A stretch of 64,000 nt of DNA, from positions 4,957,501 to 5,021,500 of the forward strand of contig CM062216.1 in NCBI GenBank assembly GCA_031216445.1, written 5' to 3'. A program made the translations under genes and the position numbers. How positions within the stretch are numbered: the stretch's first letter is position 1; each line of letters starts with the position of its first letter. This document shows positions 13,933-27,322 of the stretch, one piece after another. The notes beneath the pieces are model-generated. The model made no database searches and was not told the DNA's origin. It saw only the letters and a list, made by a program, of their open reading frames with translations. The stretch is from Lateolabrax maculatus. Taxonomy: Eukaryota; Chordata; Actinopteri; Acropomatiformes; Lateolabracidae.

Positions 13933-14255
13933 CTACCTGATCCGTCCGTCCTCTCTGGGCGGAGTCAGTTCAGACTTGGGGTCGGGGCTGGCGGAGCTCC
14001 AGGTGGTGAGGCGGCAGCGCTGCATGACGGGACAGGCGCTGGGTCCCATGGAGCAGACGTCCGAGGCCGACCAGTGGCCCTCCAGCAGCCGGTCCAGCCA
14101 GCGGCGCAGTGGCGCCCCCGTCAGGCCGGCGTTGGCCTCGGCCTCCTCTACGGCGCCCAGGCTAACCGGCAGCCGCAGCACCGGGTTCAGGCCGTGGAAG
14201 CTCTGCTCCATGTAGGAGTTCCTGGTCGGGCCACCGTGCAACCGCAGGGCATCCT
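13933..14255 (-). CDS. xylt1: xylt1 coding exon 11 (terminal, stop)
   Basis: Encodes about residues 829-935: EDALRLHGGPTRNSYMEQSF, CSMGPSACPVMQRCRLTTWS and SPDPKSEL, ending in DGRIR then TAG. Human XYLT1 ends with nearly the same words (PDGRLR). The acceptor is ctggatccag. The 3'UTR lies below 13932; no polyadenylation site could be assigned with confidence. Confidence 0.95.
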
Positions 14256-15337
14256 CTGGATCCAGGGAACAGGGGTTAGGAGAGGGAGGGAGGGAGGGTG
14301 AGAGGGGGAGATGAAGAGAAAAGAAGAATTTCAGATCAAATTTAAACGCTTGAGAAGGTGGATTTGGGAAGCCGTTTTCCCTCCTTCACACTAGAACAGA
14401 ACCTTTTTAGCCCTTCAACAAAAAAAAAACAGAACAGTATAACCAAATGTAACTAGTGTGGTTAAATCTGGTTTCATGTTGAGCATCCAATTTTCTAGCC
14501 TCATCTCTGACCTCGGCACTCCACAACTTGGTCACGCAGACGGCTCAGCACAAACCTTGGGGGGGAAATACAAACGCTATTTTGGTTTGCCTCGTCAAAG
14601 ATATTTCTGTGATTGTCACAAGTGTTTCTTTGCCTGGGGCGAATCCAAAGTTTAAATCCAGCATTTCCACGGACTGTGCTCATTGTACAGTGAAGAGAGA
14701 GAACAGCGGGGCCATGTTTGCAGTGCAGTCTGTGGAAACACTGGACTGTAGCGTCAAAGATGATCTCCTCCTGGGCAGACAGAGATCACGAAAATGCCTT
14801 TTGAAGATGCAAACCGCTGCCAGATGCTTATTTTGCCTAAGGTTTGCACTGAGAAGTCTATGTGAGCGAGTTGTGGAGTAACGTACAGAGTGCCGAGGTC
14901 TCAAATGGGGCTTCCGATTTACCAAAACTCTTTTGAAAACCCAGAAGGTCCTTTAACAAAGCTTACTGCTGTTCTGAAGGTGTTTTCCAATATTTTTTTG
15001 TCCATCTGAATATAAAAAAAAATATCCCATCTGCTGCTAAATAAAGATTTTAATAAGGATTGCTCATTTTGTGCAATGTGAACGAAACTCAAGGTACATG
15101 TGTGGTACATTTTTATATTTTCATAACAAACAACGCATTATGTTTTGCTAGTATGTCAAGATCAAATTTGGGTGAATTGGAGGCAAACATGTTGCATTTT
15201 AACGTACGGGCAGCGGTTACAGAGGCGTGGATACCAGAGCACGTAAAAAAACACAAACACGCACTCCCATCAGATCACGTCACATGCCACCTTCGCTTTA
15301 GGACACCAGACAATAAAACCTCACCGTCTATTCATGT

Positions 15338-15379
<42 letters not shown>

Positions 15380-15550
15380 GTCTGGGGAGTTCAAACAAAT
15401 CAAACAGTAACCCAGGGCAAGCTAATTCGGATAGAGGTGACCCCGTGTGTGTGTGTGTGTGTGTATCTATGTGTGTGACTGACTGACTGGATACTGACAC
15501 TATAAATATACGTATGCATGGTGTTGACAGCTGTGACAGGAGGGCCTCTG

Positions 15551-15589
<39 letters not shown>

Positions 15590-17604
15590 TTAAGTATTAG
15601 ATCTGCTATTGACATACGAACTATAGTGACCCCTCTTAAGCTCTCGAATACCATTTCAACAGGTGTTTCCATGAGAGTTTCTGAAGGTTGTTAATATTTT
15701 ACTGACTCTTTACACAAAATAACAGTAAAATTTAAAAAAAACTCTCCAAATTGGATTTGATATATAATAAATTGTAAGCCCTGTCATCAGAGATGTACTG
15801 AACAAGTCTTTTTGGCCACGATCTTTAATATTGAGTATCTGCTAATATGGAGTCCAGTCCAGTGTTTATAGCTACTAAAATGTTGATTAAACAGGAACCT
15901 GACACACTGGTGCGCCTTATTTTTCACGAGCTACTTGATCCAAATACTGAAGGTCCTGATTCACAACTATTAAGTTGAAAAGCTTAAATTATTAATATGA
16001 TATGGATGAAAGTTAACTAGGAGAATGAACTGCCGTGATCTGCTAGAGAGAAGATGTTGGAACTACAGAAACACTTGGTTTGGGACATCCCTAACTGTAA
16101 TGAATGTGTGCTGTGATGGAAGACTTTGTTCCATATCTCCAGTTCTTTGCGTTCTGTAACTTTCCTGTTTCCACTTCCTTGCGTTTTGTAAACGTGGCGG
16201 TGGCATTGGGGTCGCTCACCTTGCCGTATGGGCTGCTGTCGGTGGAACTCCAGCGGAGCCACGACGAAGCTGGTCTGGCCCAGCGGGCTCCAGTGGTGCA
16301 GCACCCTCAGCGTCCACAAGCCGGGCCTCAGCGGCGGGGTGAGCGGCGGCCGGTAGTGGGTGACCTCGGCGGAGGCGTCCACAAGGATGTCGTAGGTGGC
16401 GGCAATGACGTTGGTGGGGTCGATCCACACCACAGTGGCCGTCAGGTTGCTCTGGCCGCGGCTCCAGCGCTGCACGGCCACCGGCTCGTCCTTGGGCCCC
16501 ACGAGGCCCCCCCAGTTCCTGAAGAGACGCTCCTTGGGATCCCAGTCTGCCCCGACCTGAAGAACAGGAGGAGGGTCAGGGTCGGACTGACCATCAAATC
16601 ACGTCCCTGTAGTGGTCTCAAATTGCCATGTGGGCACAGTTTATGGGTCAGGTTAGAACGATCTGGAAATAGCTGCTTTAAAAAGATTTCTAACAGTGGG
16701 TTCCAGTTGTTTTGATAATTGATTAAGGTTGATTTAAGGTTTATCCCCCAGTCTGGCTCTAGTCTGTGAGCTTTTGTGCCCATACGGACCTGCCCTCAGG
16801 TCCTGCTCTGGAACAGCCTTCCAGTTGAAATTCACCTTGCTACCTCAACACCTTCTTTTTAATCTACATTCTGTGTTCAGTCTTTCTGCCGTGCCTGTTT
16901 GTATTGTCCTTTTTGTTATCTGTCATTTTGTAACTTACACATAAAAGTCATTATCACAACTACTGTATGACTCATCCGTCATGACGATTCATTGTTAATT
17001 ACAAGAGCATAGTAGGAATCAATTTAATCTCTTTGTGACAGTTTCATCTCAGAAATGCTAATGATTATGTACCATTATTGTTAATGTTTAGGTTTTATAC
17101 CAAACAATTTATAGGTTTAATAGACATTTATGATCAAATACTCACTGGTTCATTAGAATATAGAGACAATCATTTTGTTGAAAAACTCTTTCTGATAAAT
17201 ACTCATAAAGAGTTTGTCAGATGAAAACTCTCTGCATCCCAAAAAAAATAAAAAATACTCTGAAAGGACTAAAGAGAGCAGTTTTTTGCCCCAAAATGTT
17301 CTATCACACCATAACAGAGCATGTAGTTGTTCAACAGGGAGAAAAAGACAAATTCCAGTTTTCATCTGACAGCAACAATGTGCAGATCTCAGCAGCTTAA
17401 CAATACAAACTTGCGGAACATATAACACATACATTCATGACACTTAAATTGAATGAATATAAAATATGCACAGATAACAAATATCGCTGTCAGATTCCAG
17501 ATCCATGTTGGTCAAGTTCATATGAATACATCAGTGTGTGTGTGTGTGTGTGTTGTGTGTGTGGTGTGTGTGTGGTGTGTGTGTTGTGTGTGTGGTGTGT
17601 GTGT

Positions 17605-17647
<43 letters not shown>

Positions 17648-19470
17648 ACGCGCGTCTGACCTGGACGTGCTGCAGCCTGTTGGTGGGGTGGGGGGGGCTG
17701 GCCGGGGTGAAGTGGTCTCTGGGTGTCACCCAGGTCTCCAGGTTCTCCAGCTGCGTGGAGGCTCGGTTAGTGGCCACGTGGCGCACCAGGTAGCCCTGGA
17801 ACTGGTCTGACAGGAAGTAGAGGTGGACCGAGGCTGGGTGGCTCATGGCCATGTACCTGAGAGAGACACATAGGAGCTGTACTTGGACCGTTCAGCCACA
17901 CAAAGCTGGCAGAGTGTCTCTGTGATCACTTATTTTGTGAGTTGATCTCAAAGAATGCCTGTACCACAAAGCAACTTAGCCTGTTCAACTTAAGCTGTAG
18001 AAACACTAGAAATTATGTTAAATTATTTAAAAAAAAGGACTAAAATAAGTGTAGGAGTCATTATATACTTCTTATATATGTCTTTATTATAGAACAGTCA
18101 TTATGTCTGATGAGGTCTACCTGACATAAATGTTTATAGTCTCGGGAGCTGATCGTCTCATGTTATTCTGAGCTGCAGTGATCGAATAAGAGTGTGAAAG
18201 CATCGACACTGTCAGGAATGAAAGGAATCTTCGTGCAATTAAAATGCAGCTATACTCGTCATCATATATTCAGCATCGCAGACCATCCCTCCGTCTGTCA
18301 GAAGCTGTTTTAGAAACCGGGTTGGACACGTGGAGAGCCTGGAACAGCAGCGCGGTTGGACTGATCTATGACTGCTCTGTGTTACTTGTCACTTTATTGT
18401 AATCTCTTTTGTCCACATCAGGATCCGGTAGGGACAACGTGGTCAGGGGTTGTTGGCAGGTTTTGATCTGATCCTCTAAAGTTGCACCTGCTCTGGAGCA
18501 AGTTGGCCGTGCAACGTTGGGTTGCCGTGGTGATCTATCCGGGCCAGCTTCAGGATACCCGAAAACAGCCGAAGAGAGAAAGCTAACCCACTAATCTCAC
18601 TTCCTGATACAAGCCCCAGGTGACGCATTTTTCTATGGATAGCAGTTCTCTCGGTCGGTCCAGACTGAACGATCTCAACAACTATTCGATGGATTGCCTT
18701 GAAATTTGGCTCAGACATTCATGATCCCATCAGGGTGAATTGTCAAGAACCTTGATGATCCTCTGGCATTCCCATCCACCTCTGCTGTGTTTAGTGCTAA
18801 TTACTGCTGACATGGATAAACTGAGAGAGAGAGCTGTGCACTCTTAGTCCTGCTCTTTTCCTGTGGTTAGACAACTTAATCAGTGTAAAACCGTGCTTTT
18901 ATAGAAGCTATTGTGAGCAATGAGATTACACTCAATCAAGTCGCTTTTTAAAAAGATACTTTTTTTGGCATGTCTTGCCTTTATTGCACAGTGACTGTGA
19001 AGAGGCAGACAGGAAACGCAGGAGAGAGGGGTACGACATGCAACATAAGGCCGCCGATGCGCTATAACCGCTCAGCTAAGAAGGCGCTGGAGAGCAAATC
19101 ACTTTTTAAACCTGCCGCAGCAGTCTGACAAGAGAAACAACACCATGTGATCAGCTGCACTGAAACATAAAGAGTCAGAGAAGACTGACTGGAGCAAAAG
19201 CAGGAGCAGACCCTCTGTTTTTAAGTGTTTACTCCATACAAACACGCTGCTTACAAGTTGGTGGCAGTAACACACAATTTTTGGGTTTCCAAAGCAAAAG
19301 AGGAAGAAGAGATTTCACTGGTTTCTTCTATTTGATTTAACGAAAATCTGACATGGTGTTTGCAAATGTATCCACATTGGTGTGGACGTGGTCTGAGATG
19401 TTGTTCAACTGAAATCGCAGGTTTCAGGGAACAGACTAGTCCTGTTTTAACTCCCCCTTCGCCCCCCCCC

Positions 19471-19503
<33 letters not shown>

Positions 19504-19590
19504 CCCATAATGCTGCCCACACCCATTCTAGCCACCAATCCCCACCCGAACTCCAACAAGTACCTCCTTGTACCTACTGTGGGTCTCCAC

Positions 19591-19635
<45 letters not shown>

Positions 19636-21933
19636 CTGGAAAAATCCAGTCTGTGCAGACACTGTACCCTGATTGTACCCCGGGACAGGCTCGCGTTATC
19701 TTTATATTTAATTTGGACTCACAAACACCAGTGGTGGTGAGTTTAGTGGAAAGACACATTTTATCTGCCCCCCCCCCCCTCCAGTTTTATGACGATAATT
19801 AATCATAAATAAAAAATAAAATAAAAATAGTGGCAAATGGGGAACAGAAGAGGTGTCTTGTACCATAAATATGGAGGGAGTTGCAGTGTGGTTGCTACAT
19901 TTCACACATTTCTTTAATGAGGAACTGCTAAAATACGAGTAGGGCACGAGCTAAACACACCACTTCTAACTCTTTTTCACTTCACGTATCAAACAAACCG
20001 CACCAGAAATCACTTGGAGCCGGATCGAGGACCCACTTTTCAGGCAGTGTTGGTCCACACCAGAGTTTGATTGACAGCTTTCAAACCAACCTGCACAATC
20101 CAAACCAAACGGTCAAACGCGCCAGTGAAATGAACCAAGCAGGTTCTGCATGAAAGCATAATGTCTCAGACCACTGTTTCATTCATGGTTCTGTCTCGGA
20201 GTGGGCCGCGTTGGAAGGGTCTACTTGATTTAGAATTAAACATCAGTGATATCTAAACCAATGATCAGACGCATCAGTCATATGCGTTCTAACTCCCCAT
20301 GAAGAACTTTAACGACACCCATGAATAACCTAACTCTGCCACACCACATCCAGCTCTCAGTAAACCACATCCGGTACCCGCGGTCATACCTGCAGCTGTT
20401 GTCATTGGGGTGGCCCTGCAGCGAGCTGGCGGCACGAGACAGTCCCATACGAGCGAAGGCGTGGTAGTGGCTGAGTGCGGAGTCAGATAGGCTGGCGGGG
20501 CCGTCCGTCTCCTGCTCGTAGATGTTTTCCCAGTAGGCCTGGAGGCTCGGGGTGCCCGAGGCGTATGTTCCGAACAGGTAAGAGTCCAGCTGGTTGATGA
20601 TCTCCTGACTGACGCTGGCCTCAAACTTCCGGGCAAAGAAGGTGGGTCTGGACGCCTGCTGTGGTCAGAAGAGACACAAGGAGGAATGATTACAGTGAGA
20701 CCAACTTTGACCTTCTTTAAAAAATGAGTAAAGAGACAAAGAAGAGAAGATGTAAAACAGTTTAAAAGCTTAATTTCACAATATAAAAAAGGCTACAGGC
20801 TGGCGAAGTCCATCACTTCTTTTCGTAGTAGGACGACAAAACTCCAACTGCGTAATTCTGAGGCTGATGACCATGATCAATCAATAAACAGTTGTATGCC
20901 ATTAATAGTAGCAAATGCGGCCATCGTTTTAAAATGCCACACAAATCTTTCTGAATGTCTCTTCTCCTACTGTGGTGCATTTAAACTCAAAACAGAATGC
21001 TTTATGTGAAGACGAAAAGAAAGATAGATAGAAGAGACAGAGAAGACAATAATTGCATAACCCACAAAGTAAAAGCTATCAAATAAAGAAAAAAGCTTAA
21101 GAAAACTAGATGAACAGGTTAAAGTCACACATATACATTAGAAATGAGAATAGTTCTACGAGTGGGAAACAAACGTCTGCACCTGGATAAATGTGGGTCA
21201 TTCTGAGAGTCCAGCAGTCACTGTGGTGTGTGAATCTTTGCCTGAGGAGGTTATGAATCATGCTGCCACAGACGCGCTTATTCACTTTATTGTGTTTACA
21301 TCCAACATACCGGCATGAGCACTTGTGTTAACCTTTCTTTCTTTTTTTTTTTTTTTTATTGTTTTTTTGTTTGCAGGCAGTATACAGGAATGCAGTTATC
21401 ATTTTATGTTTTAACATTTCAAGTCCTCTATTTGGAGTAGGTACCTTGTATCCCACTTAGCTGCATGTCTTTGTCCATCCCTCCCTCATCCCCCCCTTAC
21501 TTTCCTTTTCCCCCATTCTTTCTTTTTTTTTATGTCTTCCTTTTAATATAGATTGAAACTGTAGGTATTGATGTGTACTTCGATTTGTATCCCCAAGTTT
21601 AGATGTTTTCAGAACGTGTAGGTAAGGGATATGCTAGGGATGTGATAGATCACAGTTTTCTAGGTCTGGTATGATTCTCGTCAATGAGGTCAGGACTATT
21701 GCAACATTTCTCCACAGGTTAAGGTTCACCATATCACAGAACTCCAAATGAAAAGCACTTGTGTTCACCTGATTTGTACCAAAGGAAACAGTAAATAAAG
21801 CGGCCTCCGTGTCGGCCGTTTCTACATGTTCAGTACGATCTGTGGTCATCGTTTGAGCCAAAAACAACTTTGAAAGCAGCTTCGCACACATGTTCTTTGC
21901 AGCAAGTGACCCGCTCACATGTTCATCATCATC

Positions 21934-21986
<53 letters not shown>

Positions 21987-24900
21987 TATTCAAGGGGAGA
22001 GGGAGAACTGCCGTTTGAGTTATCATCCCATACTAAATCCAAGCCTTATGTTACTATGGCAACCACAGCACTCCCTGGAAACAGTCACACCCACACACAC
22101 CCACACACACTCTATGGGGCTCTCCTTGAATCCCCAGAAACAAACATCCAACATCCCGGCGGACCACTGGACATGTCACAATATTGTAATGCAGTCTGAC
22201 TGTTAAATTTTATTCCTATCTTTATGTACGTTTTAAGTAAATAATGTGTTTGATTCGACGTTCAGGGGTACGTCTGTGCCACCAACAATTGAAATGTTCT
22301 CAAACTTGAGCTCTTACTTTTGATGATCAAATTTGAATATTTAGACTATACACACAAACTTGTATTTTGTGCATCCATGATGTGGTTATGTTGTCATATT
22401 TTGTATGTTGTCTCGCCTCACTAAGATCACACAAAACACAGAAAACACTTTACATATTGAAAAAGACTAAATATATCTGAGGACCTTCTATCCTACACCC
22501 TGTGGAAAACCAAGGTAAGGATTGGTCAGATCACACACACCCAGTCAGCAGGAAGGAAGGGCGTGGTTTATGATGTCATCAGGAGGGGGTGTGACCTCAC
22601 CAAGCCAGCTCTTGGTGGGCTCCGGCAGCACTGGCGAGCCAGAAAACCCCAACGTAACGAGAACCACGAGGACTGCCCGAGCTGCAGCGGAGCTCTTCAT
22701 TCATCGGGACAGTTTTATCTGGGAGGTTATTCTGGGACTGTTACCTAACAATCTGTGTCCTTACGCTGCTAAAGGCAACAGTGGAAACCACTAGTTACAG
22801 GGTCAGGGAGGATTTTTGTTTCCCTCATCATAAGATCAGAGGGAAATTATATAAAAGTGCCTTTACTGTATGTTCCCTGCTCCTAAAGGAAGTCAGGCAA
22901 ATATGATTTAAACAGCTGCTCTCTTGTTAGGGATGCCCTTAGTATATTTTCAATTTAGACTGAATCTTTAACTAATAATGATTTTCTTTATTGATTAATA
23001 TTTCAACTATTTCAATTAACAGATACCTTTGGGCTAAAAAATGGCAGAAAACTGTGCAAAATGCCCATCACAATTTCACAGATCCCGAGGTGGCACCTTT
23101 ATATAACCTGGGTTATAGGTTTTTAAAAGCTCATTATACTTATATAAGTGCTGTAACTAACAATTATTTTCATTGGTGATTAATGCTGTTCAATTTCTTT
23201 ATTAATCGATTGATCGTTTGGTCAATAAAATGTCACAAAATGCCCATCACAAGTTCCTAAAGCCTAAGTTGAGATATTCAAACTGCTTGTTCTGTACAAC
23301 AAACAGTCCAAAACCCCAAAATATCATACTTTACAACTATAAAAGACTAGGAAAACCAGCAAATATTAACATTTGAGAAGCTTAAACCAGTTAATCTTTT
23401 GCATTTTAGCTTTAAAAAGGACTTATGGGCCACTGAAGGATGCATATTATACTTTCCTAGAGCCCAATGTGCTTTGTTTTTTTGTTTTTTTGTTCATCAC
23501 TTGCTTTGTTCCAAAACCACAAAAATATTTATTGTCTAATCGTTTCAGCTTCAGATTTCCTTCTCTCTTTGGTGTTTGTGATTTTAACTGCATCCCGATG
23601 TGTTGGATGTTGCTGATCTACATCTTCTGTTTCTCAAAAGTCTCAAAAAACAGAACTGATCTATAAGAGCCTCGACCGGTTAAATAAGGAAATAGAGTGC
23701 TTTTATCTAACTGTATATACTGTATATGCATGTTCCTGACCCTTACATCCAGGAGCCGTCTTTCTACCCCAGCATTATGATAATGACAACCTTAGAAACC
23801 TCAGCAGCAACTAGCTACAAAGCTCTAAAAATACCAACTGCTTTAAGTGTACAGCTGTTTCCAGGATCAGCCCTTCTTATAGAAACCATCAGCAGCTCGA
23901 CCAGAAACGCTGTCCTCAGGTCTGTCGTTACAGGGAGCCAAGGGCCGCCTGCTGTAAGTAAAGGCGGCACCGCTAATTTGTGAATACGAAGCTATTCTGG
24001 TCCCCGGCCACCGAGGCCCTGAGGAGGGCAGGGTGGACAGAACAGAGCGAGTGAAAGCCCACGCTTACCGACGGGAAGACTGTTACCTTTGTAGCTGTGC
24101 CCTGTCGTACCAGCCAGTATCATATTACATAGAGAAAAATCCCCCAAATGATCACACACAGTTAACTCTGTGACTAAGTCAGTTGAAATGTGATCTGACA
24201 TATTCAGTGTCGTTAGTCGTGTTAGGAAAAGTCCAGTAATAAATATTTTAAAAAATCAAAAAGCACAAAAGCCGAAAAACATTTTTTGAAGTCTCACCTG
24301 GAAGCGCGGCAGATCCGAGAGCTTGAAGTCATTGGGCGAGCAGCCACACCAGTCCACAATGTGCTTGTACTGGCATTTGCATCCCAGTTTACGGTTCCAG
24401 TTGGTGAGCCTCAGGTTGTTGTCCACCATGGTCTCGCAGTGGGCGCTGTTCTCCAGCACCGTGTGGAAGAATGACTGGAAGCGAGTACAGAACAGACACA
24501 AAGCTGTTTATTCACAAGATTCACATCTTCTAATCTCAATAAAATATCTAAATACAAAATCAAACACCGAGCTTTAGAAATATATTCCAGTTGCTAATAA
24601 TGATTATTATTTAGAACTGTTGTTGAAGTTGTTTTCTAGGATTAAATCTTTTGTATTATTGTATTAAAGATTTCATTCATAATTTTATAATCACATTTCT
24701 GTCTAATGTGTTGGATTTGCAGCATATTTTGTTCTCCTCTAAGGGACTCCAGCAGTCATTTTCTCTGTATTTGTATATAGTATAGTATACACAGTATACT
24801 GTATATATATATAGTTTGAAGGGTCACTTGAGTGCATGTGTGTTACCTCAGCAGGCAGCAGTGTGTAGGCGTAGAAGCGCTTCATGCTGCTGACCAGCTC

Positions 24901-27107
24901 GTCTCGGGAGTTGACCACATAGTCCACAAAGGGCCGGTTGACCAGGAACCAATCAGAGCCTCCATCCACTGCAATGCCCTCTGGGATCTTGCGGTCCCCG
25001 AGACGCCACATGTGGGTGTCACACTCGTAGAAGAGGCGGTCCAGACCCTGTTTACGGATGAAACTGAGAGGACGCAGGGCATCCAGTGTTTAGCTGACTA
25101 ATACTTCCAGACAAATGTCACACTGTAGAAAGAGAGAGGTGTACTGCTGCACTGTATTTCTGTAAGATTATTAGTGAAGAGAAGCTCACTATCCAGCCAC
25201 TGATCACTGATAAGTGCCTTTGTGACTATACCTGTGTTCAAACCAAAAAAACTGACTGAAGTTTTCACCACTTGGAGAAATCTAAATTACATGTAACTAA
25301 ATAAGGACAAACCCAAAGTGATAACATTTGATTTAGAGTCAGGTGTAGAAAAAAATATGTCTTAAAGTCTTTTAACAGGGCAAACAAAAAATAAAAAATA
25401 AAAATAACAATGATTGCTTATCTATCAAATACTTGCTGACTAATTTTTATGTCTATCAACTAACTGATTAACACACTAATCATTTGCATTGAATTGAATG
25501 AAAAAAGACATAAAGATAATAATGCTTTCCAGGTTGTTCAACTTCCCTCTGACATTTAGAGGATGTTTTAATACTCACCCAGTTAACTGCAATACTGCAA
25601 TTACTGCAAATTACTACAAACTACTACAAACAACTACAAAGTACTACTAAAATATGAATTATGGGAATACCATTTTTAAATTTTTTCAAAAGCCTGCATT
25701 GAACTCAAAACAGTTTATTCACTTACAAAAACCTAAGATCACCATCATCATCAGAAAAAAAGGAAACACATAACGGGAGAGAGAAACTTCAGTAGAGGGA
25801 CACAGAGAGTGACGGGCTCGCTTTGCCTCACCGTGCGTTGTCTCTGCCATGAGATTTGATGAAGTTCATGTTGCGGTATTTGGACAGGAAAGCCACCAGC
25901 TGTTCATTGGTCCTGAGGAGAGACGGCAGCTGTCAATCATCAACGCAGACAACATGCTTGCAGCTCTGACATCACAGAAACACACCTCCAGCATCACACT
26001 GTGAAATCCGATTAGACTCACGTGTCACTTTACTGATCTAAAGGGCAGATATAATGGGGTTTTTAAGCCAAGTTTTTTTCCCCTTTACTTTGATCCAGAC
26101 GTCAGATAGCAGACATCTGTGTTTGGCTACAAGAGGAATAAAAAAAACACACCGCCAAACCATAAAACAGACTCAGGACGCAATTTCCCAATAGCTGTGT
26201 GTTTTTTAAACAGCATTTAAGGGAGGATTAATCCCTTTAATGGATACATGTCCAAGCAGGAAGCAATTAAATAGTTGAACGATGCAACTGTCCTTTAAAC
26301 AATGCAAAACAATCTTCCATTTAGGGGAATCAAAGTGACCCTGTGTAACTCTGTTTGGGACAGCTGGACCGGTTTATTTAGCTGCCTCCTCCAGCTGAGA
26401 GGAAGCAGCCAGTGTGTGGCCTGAAGCGGAGGCGGCGCGTTCAGGCGGCCACTCCCTGCGTGCAGGGTGAGCTGCGAGCGCGCGGCTCGAGCGGTGTCGC
26501 CCTAATGAGCAGACAGGACGGCAGACAGACGGATCGCTTTGATTGCATTTGATTACAGTCATTAAGACGGACCGCGGGCGCGCACGTGTGTGTTTGTGGG
26601 CATGTTTGTGTTCATCGGCGGCTCACACACATTTTGACCCCACCGAGGCCGCCGTGCTTATCGCGGCTGTTTCACGTGCAACCGGTCTCATAGCACAAGA
26701 GAGGCCTCTCATCTGGGACTTTATTTAGCAAGTTATGATGTTTTAAAGTGTCAGAGCTGCCTCTAGACTTTGGATACTTTAAGGAATAGTTTGACGTGTT
26801 GGGAAATTGCCAAGAGTCAGGTGAGGAGATCGACACGGCTCTCACGTCTCTGCGTGTGAAGCCACGGCCGAAGACAGCCGGTTAGCCTACCTTAGCACAA
26901 AGGCTGGAAACAGAGGGAAACAGCTAGCCTGGCTCGGCCTGAAGTCCAGAAATCCCTCCCCAGCACCTCTGAAGCTCACTAAGTCACATGTTATGTCTCA
27001 TCAGTCTACTTCTTGACCGTGCGCGCTGACTTCCTGGAGTCTTGTCGTCATTTGTTTGTGTGACCTTCTGTTGTCAGTTAGAGAGAAATATATAGTAGCT
27101 ACTTACA

Positions 27108-27138
<31 letters not shown>

Positions 27139-27287
27139 CCCTCTCACACTCACACTCACACACACACACTGTGCATTAATGACGTCACAGCTATTGATGG
27201 TTGTGGTAATGCTGTGGCAGTGCTATGGATTTTAGCTGGGAGGGTATTCAAACATCCACTTTGATGGGAGGACAGAAGAGAATGGCT

Positions 27288-27322
<35 letters not shown>

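Larger units (their letters stand above)
17857..20389 (-). other. xylt1 intron 8
   Basis: Contains interspersed repeats near 18.67-18.80 and 18.96-19.09 kb and two (CA)n tracts (19.47 and 19.59 kb). No exon was recognised. Confidence 0.9.
20659..24297 (-). other. xylt1 intron 7
   Basis: Contains poly-T-rich sequence near 21.34 kb, a long (CA)n at 21.94 kb and an AT-rich foldback-type repeat at 22.97-23.41 kb. No exon was recognised. Confidence 0.9.

Noticed and set aside
15339..15672. Frames of poly-His/Thr and poly-Val/Cys around 15.3-15.7 kb, and similar ones at 17.5, 19.4, 21.9, 35.0 and 36.4 kb
   Set aside because: They are translations of CA/GT microsatellites.
16104..16715. 203-codon plus-strand frame
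   Set aside because: It is the antisense of xylt1 coding exon 10 with intron on each side.
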